Notes under the pieces: model-generated | Told to the model about the DNA's origin: nothing | What the model saw: only the letters and a program-made list of their open reading frames with translations | Databases searched by the model: none | Program-made: the position numbers and the translations under genes | Assembly: GCF_030445035.2 (NCBI RefSeq) | Contig: NC_080677.1 | Span: forward strand, 4,464,001 to 4,528,000 | Direction: 5' to 3' | Source of the DNA: Dasypus novemcinctus | Taxonomy: Eukaryota; Chordata; Mammalia; Cingulata; Dasypodidae | DNA length: 64,000 nt | Part shown: positions 47,638-58,254 of the stretch, piece after piece | Layout: each line of letters begins with the position of its first letter | Numbering within the stretch: position 1 is the stretch's first letter

Positions 47638-47762
47638 GATTATTTATTTTATTTTATTATTTTTAAAATTTCTCTCCCCCCCCAAGTTGTCTGCTCTCTG
47701 TGTCCACCCGCCGTGTGCTCCTCTGTGACCGCTCCCATCCTTCTCGGCGGCACGGGCTCTAA
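47638..47762 (-). repeat. DAS-SINE long form, 3' fragment (minus strand)
   Basis: Reversed, it reads the SINE's 3' body and tail: CCCGTGCCGCCGAGAAGG, GGACACAGAGAGCAGACAAC, TTGGGGGGGGAGAGAAATTT and an A/T tail. The tRNA-like head is missing. Confidence 0.8.
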
Positions 47763-47924
47763 CGCGTGGAGGCCTGCCCCTGGGCTCTGAACTGCGTTCT
47801 CCACCAGTCTCGAGTCAGCGGTCCCCAGCAGTTTGTGGGTCTCCCAAGGCACCTTGCTGTCACGCATCCCCTCTCTGCCTGGAGGGCTTCTCTTTTCCCT
47901 GAAGGATTTTTACTCATTCTCCTT

Positions 47925-48020
47925 GACATTTTTTTTGTTGAGGTACTGGGGGATTGAGCCCAGGACCTTGAATGTAGGAAGCCAGTGCTCAACCACTGAG
48001 CTACATCGGCATCCCTGAGT
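47925..48020 (-). repeat. DAS-SINE-like, short form (minus strand)
   Basis: On the minus strand: GATGCCGATGTAGCTCAGTG (A box TAGCTCAGTGG), then a B-box region GGCTCAATCCC and an A-run. It is the same tRNA-derived family as the other short copies, from a diverged subfamily. Confidence 0.75.
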
Positions 48021-48057
48021 TTGCTTTTTTCATTTGTTTTCCTTGTTATTTGTTTGT

Positions 48058-48150
48058 GATTTTTTCAGGAGGCACCAAGGACCTAACCGGGGACCTCCTG
48101 TGTGGGAGGTGGGAGCTCAACTGCTCGAGCCACATCAGCTCCCTCTCTGA
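48058..48150 (-). repeat. DAS-SINE, short form (minus strand)
   Basis: Reversed, it starts GAGGGAGCTGATGTGGCTCG and runs through GAGGTCCCCGGTTAGGTCCT to GGTGCCTCCTGAAAAAA. It lies about 40 bp from the previous SINE in the same orientation. Confidence 0.82.
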
Positions 48151-51100
48151 TTTTTGTCCCTGCTGGAGCCGCTGCATTCCCCATTAGAAACCATTGTCCA
48201 GGATTAGGAGGTTCAATCTCATGTCTCCCCGACCCACTGCGTTCTGAATTTCTCAGAGGCTGGGAGATTACTTCATGCATCTTTGTCTCAAGAATTTGCA
48301 GCACAGCTTATAATACACAGTCAGAATTCAGTCCATCAGCTCTGGTTTTCTATTTGTCAGGGAAAAGAATTGGATAGGATGAACTCAAAGCATTCCCAGA
48401 ATATTTTAAATCCTTTAAAAAAGTTCTGTTTCTTACACCGATGATTAATTTTGTTTTTCCAAATTGTATGAGCATCGACCGATCTGTTAACACTAAAATA
48501 TTTCAGACTCATAGGCTTGCCAGGGGCACAGCCTGGTTCTTTGGAGATGTGGGGGGCATGAGATGTCTTATTTTGAGGAACATAAGGGACTGTATTTACT
48601 AGGGCAGCCAATGTATTATCATAGCGTCCTGAAGAAGGTACAACGTCACCCCTCCTTAGGCGCAGAGCCCGCACTGGAGCTGGTAGCCCAGGCTTGTAGG
48701 CAGTGCTGCCCTCACCGGGGCCCTGCCTCTTTCTGCTTCCTTTCTCTGCCCTGGCCAGTGGGCCGCGTCCCTCTGCTCCAGCTTCCGCCAGCGGCGGGAC
48801 ATAAGGAGAGGATGCACCCTTAGTTTTCAGGGTCCAGGTTGGAAGTTTTACTTCTACTTTGCTCACATCCCATTGACCACAACTTGAATGGCCACGGAGA
48901 GGCTTGGAAAAGAGGGTGCCTGGCACCCACCTCCCAGGAAGAGCCCAGGGTTCTCGGCAAGGGGTGTGCCTGAACATTCCTTGGGCCCTCCTGGAAAAGT
49001 GAAAAGTGCCTCGCTTGGCTCTCAGCCTGAGCCATGGAACGTGGGGTGGGGCTCTGGAGTTTGGCCGTAAGTGCACTTGAGGCAGGACCTGTTTGGCAGC
49101 TCTTGAGACAGGAGCACGAGGACGTGAAGATGCTTCACAGCTCCCCAGCCCTGACCCAGGAGAGCTGGGATGTGACAGCCACGGTCCCTGTGAATCCCCG
49201 GGGAAGTGGCACTTAGACTGTAAACCCAAGCCTGGGGACAATGGGGTTTTCCTTGGTGATGTCTGTCCTTGGCTGCTCCCCGCTCTTCCATGGGCTCAGA
49301 AGAGGTGCCAGCCTGGGAGGGTGCCGCACAGGATTGCACGGGCTAGGACCAGCCTGCTGGGGTCTGGGCTCCAAAAACCAGAGCGCCCTGCCTTCCTGCA
49401 GCTTGGAAGAGTAACCTCGGGTCGGAGAGACTGTTTAAAAACGATGAGCAGGGTCGGCCTGAGCATGCACCCTGCGTGTGCGCCCTGCGTGTGCGCTCTG
49501 CGCAGCCTTAGGAGTCAGCGAGAAGACAGGTTCCAGCCGCATTGACTTGACGGTGATGGGAGCATGTGGAGCCACTGAATAATTCAGTAGCAAACTGAGC
49601 TGAAGGAACTTGAGGGAAAGCCCTCCGCCAGAGTGCGTGTGTGCCTCCGTGTGCATGTGTGTGGGGAGACAGAGAGAGGCTGAAGCCACTCCCAACATTT
49701 GGCAAAGCAGCACTTTCCCCCCAGATCAGACTGGCAGTTTTTCCAAACCTAATGGTTTGGGGTTAGATTTAAAAATAGCTTGGGGGGGAGAGGTCGTGTA
49801 TCAAAAGTGTATATTTTCATTCGTGGGGCTAATTTTGGGGTCTCTAAAGACAGGTTGGGTGGAGGCCTATTCATTACCTGCAAAACCTGCTAATATTCAA
49901 TAAACAAACCATTAGTTTAAAAAGAGACAGATTCTCGGTAGCCAGAACCGAGACATTTGCCGCTGGCTGCTCTGTGCTAGGAGTCCGCATCCATCTGTCC
50001 CCTGCCATGTAGCTGTCTATAATTATCTTATAGAATTGGTTTTTCAGTAGAGTTGAAAATGCTTTCCTCCCACTCTATATCTAAACCACCTATTACATCA
50101 TCATGGTTAACGTTGTTCTGACAGCTTGACCAACAAATCTCCCAATTTGATTTTGAAAGCGTTAATTGGGTTAATTAAGCCTGAGTGTTTCTCTTGCCTT
50201 AACAACCCCTAAATCACTGCCCTTTACCACCTCTTACGTTTATTTGATTGGCTTTAATGGAACGATCAGTGGTCAGGGAACATTATTTGATTTTAACAAC
50301 ATTCAGAAAATGGAAATGAAAGTAATTGAAATGGAAAAAGCTGTTTCAGTTTGGACTATTTCCTGATTATTTGTCTTTTTTAAAAATTAGCATTATGTGT
50401 CACACTTTTTAAATGATGATTTATTTGTTATACCTTTTGTTAAAGGGAGGAAGCAAACATTTTGTTCACACGGACTTCCCTTATTTCAGAGTTTTTGTTC
50501 TTTGTCGTAGTGTCAGGCTCCTGAAGCTTGATGTTACCAGGTTTGCCCTCACAGGAGCACCCTGAATTTGTCCGGGCAATAATGAGCGTCTCCGTTTTAC
50601 AGATGAGAGTGTCACAAAGCTCGTATGTCTGGAACCCTGCGTTTCGACTCCTCATCCTGCGGTCACCCCAGTATACCCAGCAGAAGCTTTGCCAAAGCCA
50701 CTGTTTTGGCTTCCTCTAGCAGAGCATACGGTGGTGGGGAAGGCACTTCTGAACCGCCTGCATTTCTCAAGGGCGGTCTTCTAACTAATCAGCCCCTTGT
50801 GTGCACCAGCGCGGCTTCTTAGGAGAATCATCACCTTACCTGTTTGATGGTTAACAGTAACAGTTCTGATGCATTTCTAGCAACCCAACTCCGGGTTTCA
50901 TTTTTGAAGGAGCTAGTTGGTGTTTGCTACGTGGGGAGCATCCTGAGCTGGGGCTGAGCACAGCTAAGGCATTTGTGAATTAATAGCATGAGTCAGATCC
51001 AGACGTCTTGGTTTCCCCCTCAGCTAGACGCTCCGCCTTGATCCTGGCTTGTGAATTAATAAACAGTGAAAAGCCTCCCCTTTTGGACTGGATAGTGACT

Positions 51101-51419
51101 CAGCTCATTGTGTCTTGCGCTGATACGTTTAATCAAAGCGCCGACCTCTGCTTTGCCCAATAAGGCATCTTCCTTCAGAGTGGAAGCATAAGCAGAACCC
51201 ACGCTCGCAAACTTGCCGGTGGCGTTCTCTTGTTGGTAACTTTAGCGGGTCTCACCTGGAGCCCACGACCCTTTTACTGCCTCATTCCTGCAGGTGAGGG
51301 GCTCCTTTGCCAGGTGCTCGCTTGGTATTCACGGGACTTGCAGAGGCTAATGTCCCCCGAGTCGGATTTGCCAGCAGCCCTGAGGTAAGCACAGGAAGCC
51401 AGGAGGACTCTGCTGTGGC
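48151..51419. other. Presumed intron, unique sequence
   Basis: Moderate to high GC at 48.6-49.6 kb, then AT-rich from 49.9 to 51.0 kb. A 294-codon minus-strand frame (49241-48357) has no recognisable domain or splice boundaries and is treated as spurious. Some alternating TG/TGTGCG sequence lies at about 49470-49500 and 49635-49660. Confidence 0.4.
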
Positions 51420-51955
51420 TCTGCAGAACTGGTGTGCACCTGAGTGTGCATGGGGCTGACGCACAGCTGAGTGTGGGTGGAGCTGGTGTGCAGCTGAGTG
51501 TGCATGGAGCATTGCTGAGTGCATGGCACTGGCATGCAGCTAATGTATGTGGAGTTGATGTGCTGCTGATTGTGGGCGGAGCTGGCGTGCAGCTGAGTGT
51601 ACATGGAGCTGGTGCGCAAGTCTTTGTGGGTGGAGCTGGTGTGCACCAGATTGTGGGTGGATCTGTGTGCAGCTGAGTGTGCATGGAGCTGGTGTGCAGC
51701 TGAGTGTGCATGGAGCTGGTGTGCAGCTGAGTGTACGTGGAGCTGACGTGCAGCTGATTGTGGATGGAGCTGGCGTGCAGATGAGTATGCAGGGAGTGGT
51801 GCTGAGTGCATGGAGCTGACATGCAGCTGATTGTGGGTGGAGCTGGTGTGCAGCTGAGTGTACGTGGAGCTGGTGTGTGGCTGAGTGTGCGTGGAGCTGG
51901 CGTGCAGCTGAGTGTGCGTGGAGCTGGTGTGCAGCTGAGTGCATACAGCTGCTGG
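51420..51955. repeat. 27-bp minisatellite, about 19 copies
   Basis: A 27-bp unit of the form TGGAGCTGGTGTGCAGCTGA plus GTGTGCA recurs from about 51420 to 51955 with point changes and a few shorter units. Because 27 is a multiple of three, long frames stay open on both strands; the minus strand reads 9-residue repeats such as QLHAHSAAH or CTLSCTPAP. These are repeat artefacts, not a gene. Copy number probably varies between individuals. Confidence 0.95.
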
Positions 51956-52149
51956 GGCTGGTTTGGCCTCCTTCGCCTGTATTTCGACTCAGACTTGGAG
52001 GCCTTTGTGTACTGAAACGATGCCATCTTCATCAGGTGGAACCTACCAAGCGCCCCTCTGGCATCGTGTGTGGGGCTTTATAGTGTCGTCAAACCCTGAC
52101 AAGAGACAGTGTATTCTTAGCTTACCCAGGACCTGTGCTAGCAGACATG

Positions 52150-52690
52150 GAGCTAGTTTCTTCTTTTTTTAAACTTGGGTTTAATCATTTTCACAAAACG
52201 AATGTAACCCTCTTTATGATTTTTTTAAATTAGTGAAGTTGAAATTTACAGAGAAATCATGCATAAAGTACAGGAATCCCATATACCACCCTATTATTCT
52301 CACTTTGCATTAGTGTGGCACATTTGTTACAACTGATGGAAGGACATTTTGCTAATTGTACTCGAGTCCATGGTTTGCCTTAGAGTTCACTGTGCTGTAC
52401 AGTCCTATTTTCTTCTAGTGACATGTATTCTGTTTTGTTTATTCTAGTGAATTTTTAACCATATTCAAATACGTAATCAGCACTGCTAATTAACTTCTCG
52501 CTGCTGTGCTACCATCACCACCACCATCCATTAACAAAACTTCCATCTCCCCCAGCAAAAACTCTGTACCATTTAACCCTCATTTTGATGTTTTACTTCC
52601 CTGCATGGAATTCTCTCCTTTGATCAACAATAACTGATGTTAAAATGACATATGCAAATTTGGAGGACTGTACCTTTTGTCTCATTCTTT
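52150..52690 (-). mobile_element. L1 LINE 3' UTR fragment (minus strand)
   Basis: Reversed, the order is that of an L1 3' UTR: a block with AACAAATGTGCCACACTAAT, GTATATGGGATTCCTGTACT and TTTATGCATGATTTCTCTGT before the terminus. The plus-strand left end is T-rich as expected for a reversed tail. It differs in subfamily from the copy at 53.9 kb. Confidence 0.6.
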
Positions 52691-53914
52691 TCACTGTGAG
52701 TCTGTGGAAAACATTGCTTTTTAGAAAGGCATCTGAGTGGCAACCCCAGAGGAAAACTGTATGTTTAAAATAGCTTCTTGATGTTAGCTTCTTATTTTCT
52801 GAGTTTAGAATTTTAAAACATTCTCATGTTAGGGTTGAGACTTTAACTGAAGAGGTTAATGAAAAGTAACAGTTGGTTTGTTTTTAAACTGGGCAGCCTT
52901 TAGTAATTAATAAACTCTTATGCCTCAGAAGGGTTTGCACACTCCACTTGTTGACATTTTTACCAAGACAAGTCTAGTGTTTTCATAATGTTAAATATTG
53001 AACTTGATATTTTCGCCCAATCCACTTCCCTTGGGTCCCTCGTCACTCTTTTATTTTAGCATTGAAATGTGTTGTTGTTGTTGTTGTTTTTGTACAATGA
53101 AAGGTGATATCATTTTTAAAAAACTTTTCCACAAGGTTTCCCTTATGTCCCGTTTCCCCTTGTTAAGGTGATGCATGAAGATCCTGGAGTTTGGAAGGCG
53201 GGGGATTTTCCACTAGGGAACACAAGTGGTGCACAGCTATTGGATCGCTTTACAGCTGGACGCCACAGCCTAGCCAAGAGCATGCTTGAACTCAGCCGTC
53301 ACACATGGCGAGGGTGTCGGTATAAAGAACGGGGCGGTGAAGACAAGGCCTTGAGATCCGTTCTGCGACTCCAAGGAAATCGTTGTCCCCGTTGTGCCTC
53401 CGTTCCCTCGTGACGATAAGGGAGATGATTTGTGATGATTACAGATCAGTAGAGGGACTCTGAGTAAAAGGAGCTAGGGGCAGGCCCGTCACATGGTAGC
53501 CAAGAGTCAACAGTACTGTTTTTCTACCAGTGAGCCAGTAGGCTGGACCAAGAATATATGATGGCAACTCCACCCCAGTGCCTAGATTTACAAAGACTTG
53601 CACTGCTTTTCCAACAGGGGAATGGTCCATTAAAATTTTCTTCCCATCACTGACACCCCACCCCAGTGATCCTCTCCTGCCACTGTTGTGACCCTTCTGT
53701 GATCCAAAACCTTTCCAAAAATGAAGCCAACAAAATAACCAAATAAAGGTAATAAGAAAATGAAATAATAATTTAAAAAATAACCAATAAAATACAAAAA
53801 AATTGAAATTATAAAAATTTTTTTAGGCATTGTGTCTTTCATCACTAAGATCTGTTGTCTTCTATGTACAGTGGCATTTTCTTCTGGATATTCCCCCAGT
53901 GTCTTATTTTTTTA
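52691..53914. other. Presumed intron with a small CpG- and TATA-containing patch
   Basis: A (TTG)n microsatellite lies at 53071-53088. 53190-53420 is richer in GC and CpG than its surroundings and contains TATAAAG at 53321-53327. A minus-strand frame (53630-53439) reads smoothly for 63 codons but matches nothing I know. An AT-rich tail-like tract lies at 53745-53820. Confidence 0.4.
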
Positions 53915-54300
53915 ATTTTATCTTCAAAGAAGCTTTAGGATACAGAAAAGTCACATAGAGAATATAGGAGATTCCCATATACCCAATGCCCTTTTTCCCC
54001 TTTCCCCTCTCCCCTATTATACCATTTTACATGCAGATGTACATTTGTTACTATTGATGTACAAGTATTGTAGCAGTGCTACTAACCATGGTCAGTGGTT
54101 TACATTATAGTTTACGTTTTGAATGGTATACTTTTATAGATTTTGATGATGTTTGAAGTGGCTCGTATCTGTTATTGCAAGGTCATGCTGAACATTTCTA
54201 TCATCCTACATTCCATCTATTCTGTTCTTTCCTTGCCCTCCTCTTGGAACCTATGGTAACCACTAAGTTTCAGTTTTTAAAGAATAAGATTCATAGTTAC
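53915..54300 (-). mobile_element. L1 LINE 3' UTR end (minus strand)
   Basis: Plus-strand text GTCACATAGAGAATATAGGA, GATTCCCATATACCCAATGC and GCAGTGCTACTAACCATGGT mirrors 7050-7200, so this is the reversed end of the same 3' UTR family. It faces the plus-strand copy that starts at about 54345. Confidence 0.7.
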
Positions 54301-54344
54301 TTGCAATAATATTGAGGGCTTGAAATATTAGTCTGTTTTCTTTT

Positions 54345-56035
54345 ATTAGGCACTGCCTATGTTCTGGAGGGATTCTTGTCCCTCTAATTGAGAACATAGC
54401 AGGACTCTCCAGGATGGGAGTTTGATATTTTCATGTTTATTGTATGGGTCTCCACCCACTGATATGATACAGTGACAAGATGAACACCTACATATTTCAT
54501 AGATGCATGGGAAGGAGTTCACCTGGGGCATGCATCTAAGGCAAATGAATATGTTCAAGTGGTCATGGGGCGTTGTCTCGGTGGGTGGAGAGCCACATGA
54601 TAACCCAAAGAATATTGCATTTCCATCCTGGGGAGTTCTGCTGCATTCTTTTAAAAGGATGGCAAGAATCCCCTGAGTACAAGGGCAGTATCTAGTGAAG
54701 GAAGACACATGGTTATGCCAGGCCCTTGATATTGGTGATTATACTTATGAACCTTTTCTTATGGAATTGATGCTTGCGTAAGAGTTACCTACTGAAATTC
54801 TCCTTATTGCTCAAATATACCATCTCTCTAAGCCAAACTCAGCATATAAACATACTGCCTTCCCCCCAGCATGGGACATGACTCCCAAGGATGACCCTAC
54901 CTGGCACCAAGAGATTACTACCAAGCACCAAGTAGCAATGCACCTGGAAAAAGACTTTGACCAAAAGGGGGAAATGGTAAATAAAAATGAGTTTTTCTGG
55001 CTAGGAGATTTCAAAGTGAGTTGGGAGGTTGTTGCAGAGGTTATACCTATGCAAGTCTTAGCAGGATCTCATTGACTGCCACAGTAAACAGTGCCTCAAA
55101 CAGCAGGGCTCCTGAGGGCTCTAAAGACATCGAGACACTGCAGACAGGGCAGACAGCTCAGGAATTCGGCACCCTGTGATTGGGCTTTGCTTTGGAATTT
55201 ATGCTCCCCAGTGTAACAGACAAACTCATTTATAGGTTCTCTCTACATGGCTCTTCTGTCCCTTTTATTTGAACCTATGTTTAGCACTATATTTAATAAA
55301 TACATGTCCCAGAGACTGAAATCTTTGGTCTGTTCATGTGATATTTGAGCCCTGACTTTCAGCAGAGTTGCATACCTACTCTTCAGTTCATTGGGTTTAC
55401 CCAGGACAACTAACAAGGACACGATGATGGACAACACCCATCCCAAGATTCAGAGAGTGTCTGCAATGGCAAGCAAGACAGTTCCATCCATCTGCCCATG
55501 GGATCTAAGCTCCCTCTCAATTAGAAGCAGAGTGGGCATCACCACCTCCCAGTCCTCAAGATGGGGGGATGATGAACAATGGACTAAAGTAGACTTATTA
55601 TTATTCTACTGTAGACTTATTATTATAGCAATGAAAGAACGCTTATCATTGATATAAAGGCAGTGGACACCAGAGGTTCTGATGTATGGAAGAGGGAAGA
55701 ATAGGTGCAATGGGGGCATTTTTGGGACATTGGAGTTGTCCTGCATGACCTTGCAGTGACAGATACAGGTCATTGTATATTTTGTCATAACCTACAAAAT
55801 TGTGCAGCACAGAGGGTAAACTATAATGTAAACTGTAGTCCATGGGTAGTAGCAATGCTTCAATATGTGTTCATCGATTTTAACAAATGTACCACACTAA
55901 TGAAGGATGTTGTTAACGTGGGATAGTGTGGGAGGGGGAGGGAGTGGGACATATGAGAATCCCTTATATTTTTATGTAACATTTATGTAATCTAAAACTC
56001 CTTTAAACATGAAAAAATAAATTAAAATAAAATAT
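54345..56035 (+). mobile_element. L1 LINE 3' UTR, long plus-strand copy
   Basis: About 1.7 kb of 3' UTR-type sequence without coding content. The part from about 55080 matches 7018-7905 reversed. Landmarks are GACATGACTCCCAAGGATGA, GACTTTGACCAAAAGGGGGA, AACAAATGTACCACACTAAT and a final ATGAAAAAATAAATTAAAAT tail. Its length suggests this L1 family has an unusually long 3' UTR. Confidence 0.7.
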
Positions 56036-56063
56036 TTCCTTATAGTAATGAAATGCAGTAAAT

Positions 56064-57129
56064 GTTGCTCCGAAGTTTGGAGCTGTGCCTCAGAAAAACA
56101 TGTTCTTAAATTCAGTCCATCCCTGTGGGTGGGAACGCACTGGTAGTAGGACCTTTTGATGAGGCAACTTCAGTAAATGTGACCCACTTCAATCAGGCAA
56201 ATTTTTAAATATTGCTTCAAAACTAGCCATGTAGCTTCTGTGGACAGAAAATAAAGTAAGTAACATGAAATGGAATAGATGATGCCTTTTTAAAAAATAA
56301 CTTTCACGCACACAGTGAATGGACACAGAGAGCAGATACCTGGCGGGGGGGAAGGGGAGAGAAATACATAAAAAATAAATCTTGAAAAAAAAATAGTGTC
56401 CATGATGTTTCTGATAGCTGGTCAAACAGCAGCTAGTCATGCCAGGGTTCTTTGAACTCTTGGGCAGCTTCCGGTTTCCCCTCACCTGGTTCCTCCTTCC
56501 TCTGTGAGGCATCATTTTGGAACAGCTATCTAATATATCTAAAATACGTGGCAGTAACAGCAGTAACTTTTTAACTACCACTATATGAAAATATGAATGT
56601 TGAAAATGATCAAAGTAAGTGAATTACAACATAATAGAAAACCCAATTATGAGAAATAGGTACCAAGATACCCAATATATATAATGCTACAGAATCTCGG
56701 TGTTTGTAGTGTTGAACGGCTGAGAGCCTACGTCCTCTTTGGCGAGCTCTGTCCTTTCAAGAGCTACATTTTGAAATGATTTCTATTTTAATTTTACCAG
56801 GGATCCTGGTAAAACTTACTGGAGTCCTTATAAGTGAATGAAATTCAGACAGAGAGAGAGAAAAAGTCACAGGAAGCCAGAGTCCAAAACAGACCCCAGA
56901 CAAGAACAAGAAGACCAGGACAGACTGCTGTGTCCTGCCGTCTGATGGAGGGACCACGGGTTGCCGGCAGCCAGCTCTAGAACGCCACAGCCTTCGGGGA
57001 GAAAGCATCACCCTCATGGGCCTTGATTTGGACATTTTCCCGGCCTCAAAACCACGAGCAAATAAATTCCCTCTATTTAACCCAGCCCATGTCATGGTAT
57101 TTGCTTTAGCAGCCAAGGAACCTAAAACA
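56064..57129 (+). repeat. MaLR-like solo LTR, interrupted
   Basis: The left part (56064-56206) has AAACATGTTCTTAAATTCAG, CCCTGTGGGTGGGAACGCAC and CAGTAAATGTGACCCACTTC. The right part (about 56808-57129) resumes with ACTGGAGTCCTTATAAGTGA, CTTCGGGGAGAAAGCATCAC, GCCTTGATTTGGACATTTTC and ends CCTAAAACA. It is the same family as the LTRs at 27.5 and 30.3 kb. About 600 bp of unrelated sequence, including a DAS-SINE fragment, separates the halves. Confidence 0.75.
56308..56394 (+). repeat. DAS-SINE long form, 3' fragment
   Basis: CACGCACACAGTGAATGGAC, CAGAGAGCAGATACCTGGCG, the G-run and AGGGGAGAGAAATACATAAA match the 3' body and tail of the long DAS-SINE. It is 5'-truncated and lies within the insert that splits the LTR. 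Confidence 0.8.
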
Positions 57130-57134
57130 GCTGC

Positions 57135-57522
57135 TGTGGTGGACTGACTCACACCCCTACAAGGGCATGTTAAGTCCTGACCCCTCGTTCTGTGGGTGGG
57201 AGCCCATTTTTAAGTAGGAGCTTTGAAGATGTTATTAATTAAGGCAGGGTCAGACTGAATCAGGGTGGGCCTTAGTTCGCTGTGGCTAGAGTCCTTACAG
57301 GCAGAGGAAGCTGGGCACAGGAGAAGAGCAGAGACAGATGACTGTGTGCCTGAGGCTTGTGGGCAGGCCACCCCCAGGGCACTGCTGACTTCAGAGAAAG
57401 CAGGAGCCGGCAGACCCCTTGCCTTTGGATTCCTCGCCTCCCATGAGTGAACCAACATATTCCTGTGGTTTTAGCCAACCAATTTGTGCTCTTTGTTATA
57501 GCAGCCCTAGCAAACTAAGACA
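57135..57522 (+). repeat. MaLR-type solo LTR adjacent to the previous one
   Basis: It starts TGTGGTGGACTGACTCACAC. It contains CAAGGGCATGTTAAGTCCTG, GTGGGTGGGAGCCCATTTTT, GAATCAGGGTGGGCCTTAGT and the 3' block TTGTTATAGCAGCCCTAGCA, ending AAGACA. It is a different LTR subfamily from its neighbour, with only 5 bp between them. Confidence 0.7.
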
Positions 57523-57843
57523 GCCTAACTTGATATGCATTGGTGGCAATTGTAATTATCACAAGTATCGTGGGCTTTAAAACAGAATTACAGCAATATG
57601 AATATAAAGCTGAGAACGCTTGTTCCCAAGTTGCTTTTAAGCAGTAAACCCAGATTCAGGCTGAACCAGGTAGTTCCCATGAATGAGGATGGAGCAACTG
57701 AATGGGCAGGAGCTGGGGGAACTTGCATCCCTTCTCCAGAGCCCAATGTGAATCTGAGGGATGCATCAGCCTGTGACCTTGGCCTTCTTTCTTCTGAAAT
57801 CAAGATCACCTATATTCGGTTACTGTTGTTTAAATTCTATTCT
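57523..57843. other. Presumed intron, unique sequence
   Basis: Short unique stretch between the LTR and the next SINE; no feature recognised apart from the left target duplication of that SINE at 57835-57843. Confidence 0.4.
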
Positions 57844-58254
57844 GGGAAGTGGATGTGGCTCAACTGATAGAGCGTCTGTCTACCATATGGAGGGTCCAGG
57901 GTTCGATCCCCAGGGCCTCCTGACCCATGTGGTAAGCTGGCCCACACGCAGTGCTGCCATGTGCAAGGAGTGCCGTGCTACTCAGGGGCGACCCCGTGTA
58001 GGGGTGCCCCACGCGCAAGGAGTGCGCCCTGCAAGGAGAGCTGCCCCGTGTGAAAAAAGCACAGCCTGCCCAGGAGTGGCGCTGCAAACACAGAGAGCTG
58101 ACGCAGCAAGATGATGCAGTGTAAAAGAGACACAGTTTCCCAGTTTTGCCGGATAATGCAAGCGGAAGCAGAAGAACACACAGCAAATGGATGCAGAAAG
58201 CAGACGGGGGAGTGGGGAAAGGGAGAGAAATAAATAAATTGTTAAAAAATTTTT
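57844..58254 (+). repeat. DAS-SINE, long form, with target duplication
   Basis: It starts GGGAAGTGGATGTGGCTCAA. The B box reads GGTTCGATCCC. The long body contains GCAAGGAGTGCCGTGCTACT and AGCCTGCCCAGGAGTGGCGC, and the tail is GAGAGAAATAAATAAATTG. The flanks TTCTATTCT (57835-57843) and TTCTGTTCT (58255-58263) are a 9-bp duplication with one change. Confidence 0.92.

Noticed and set aside
48357-49241. A 294-codon minus-strand open frame
   Set aside because: No recognisable domain, biased towards Pro/Arg/Gly/Ser as expected from GC-rich antisense DNA, and no splice or promoter context.
51274-52032. A 252-codon minus-strand frame rich in Cys, Thr, Pro and His
   Set aside because: It is generated by the 27-bp minisatellite, whose unit is a multiple of three; plus-strand frames stay open as well.
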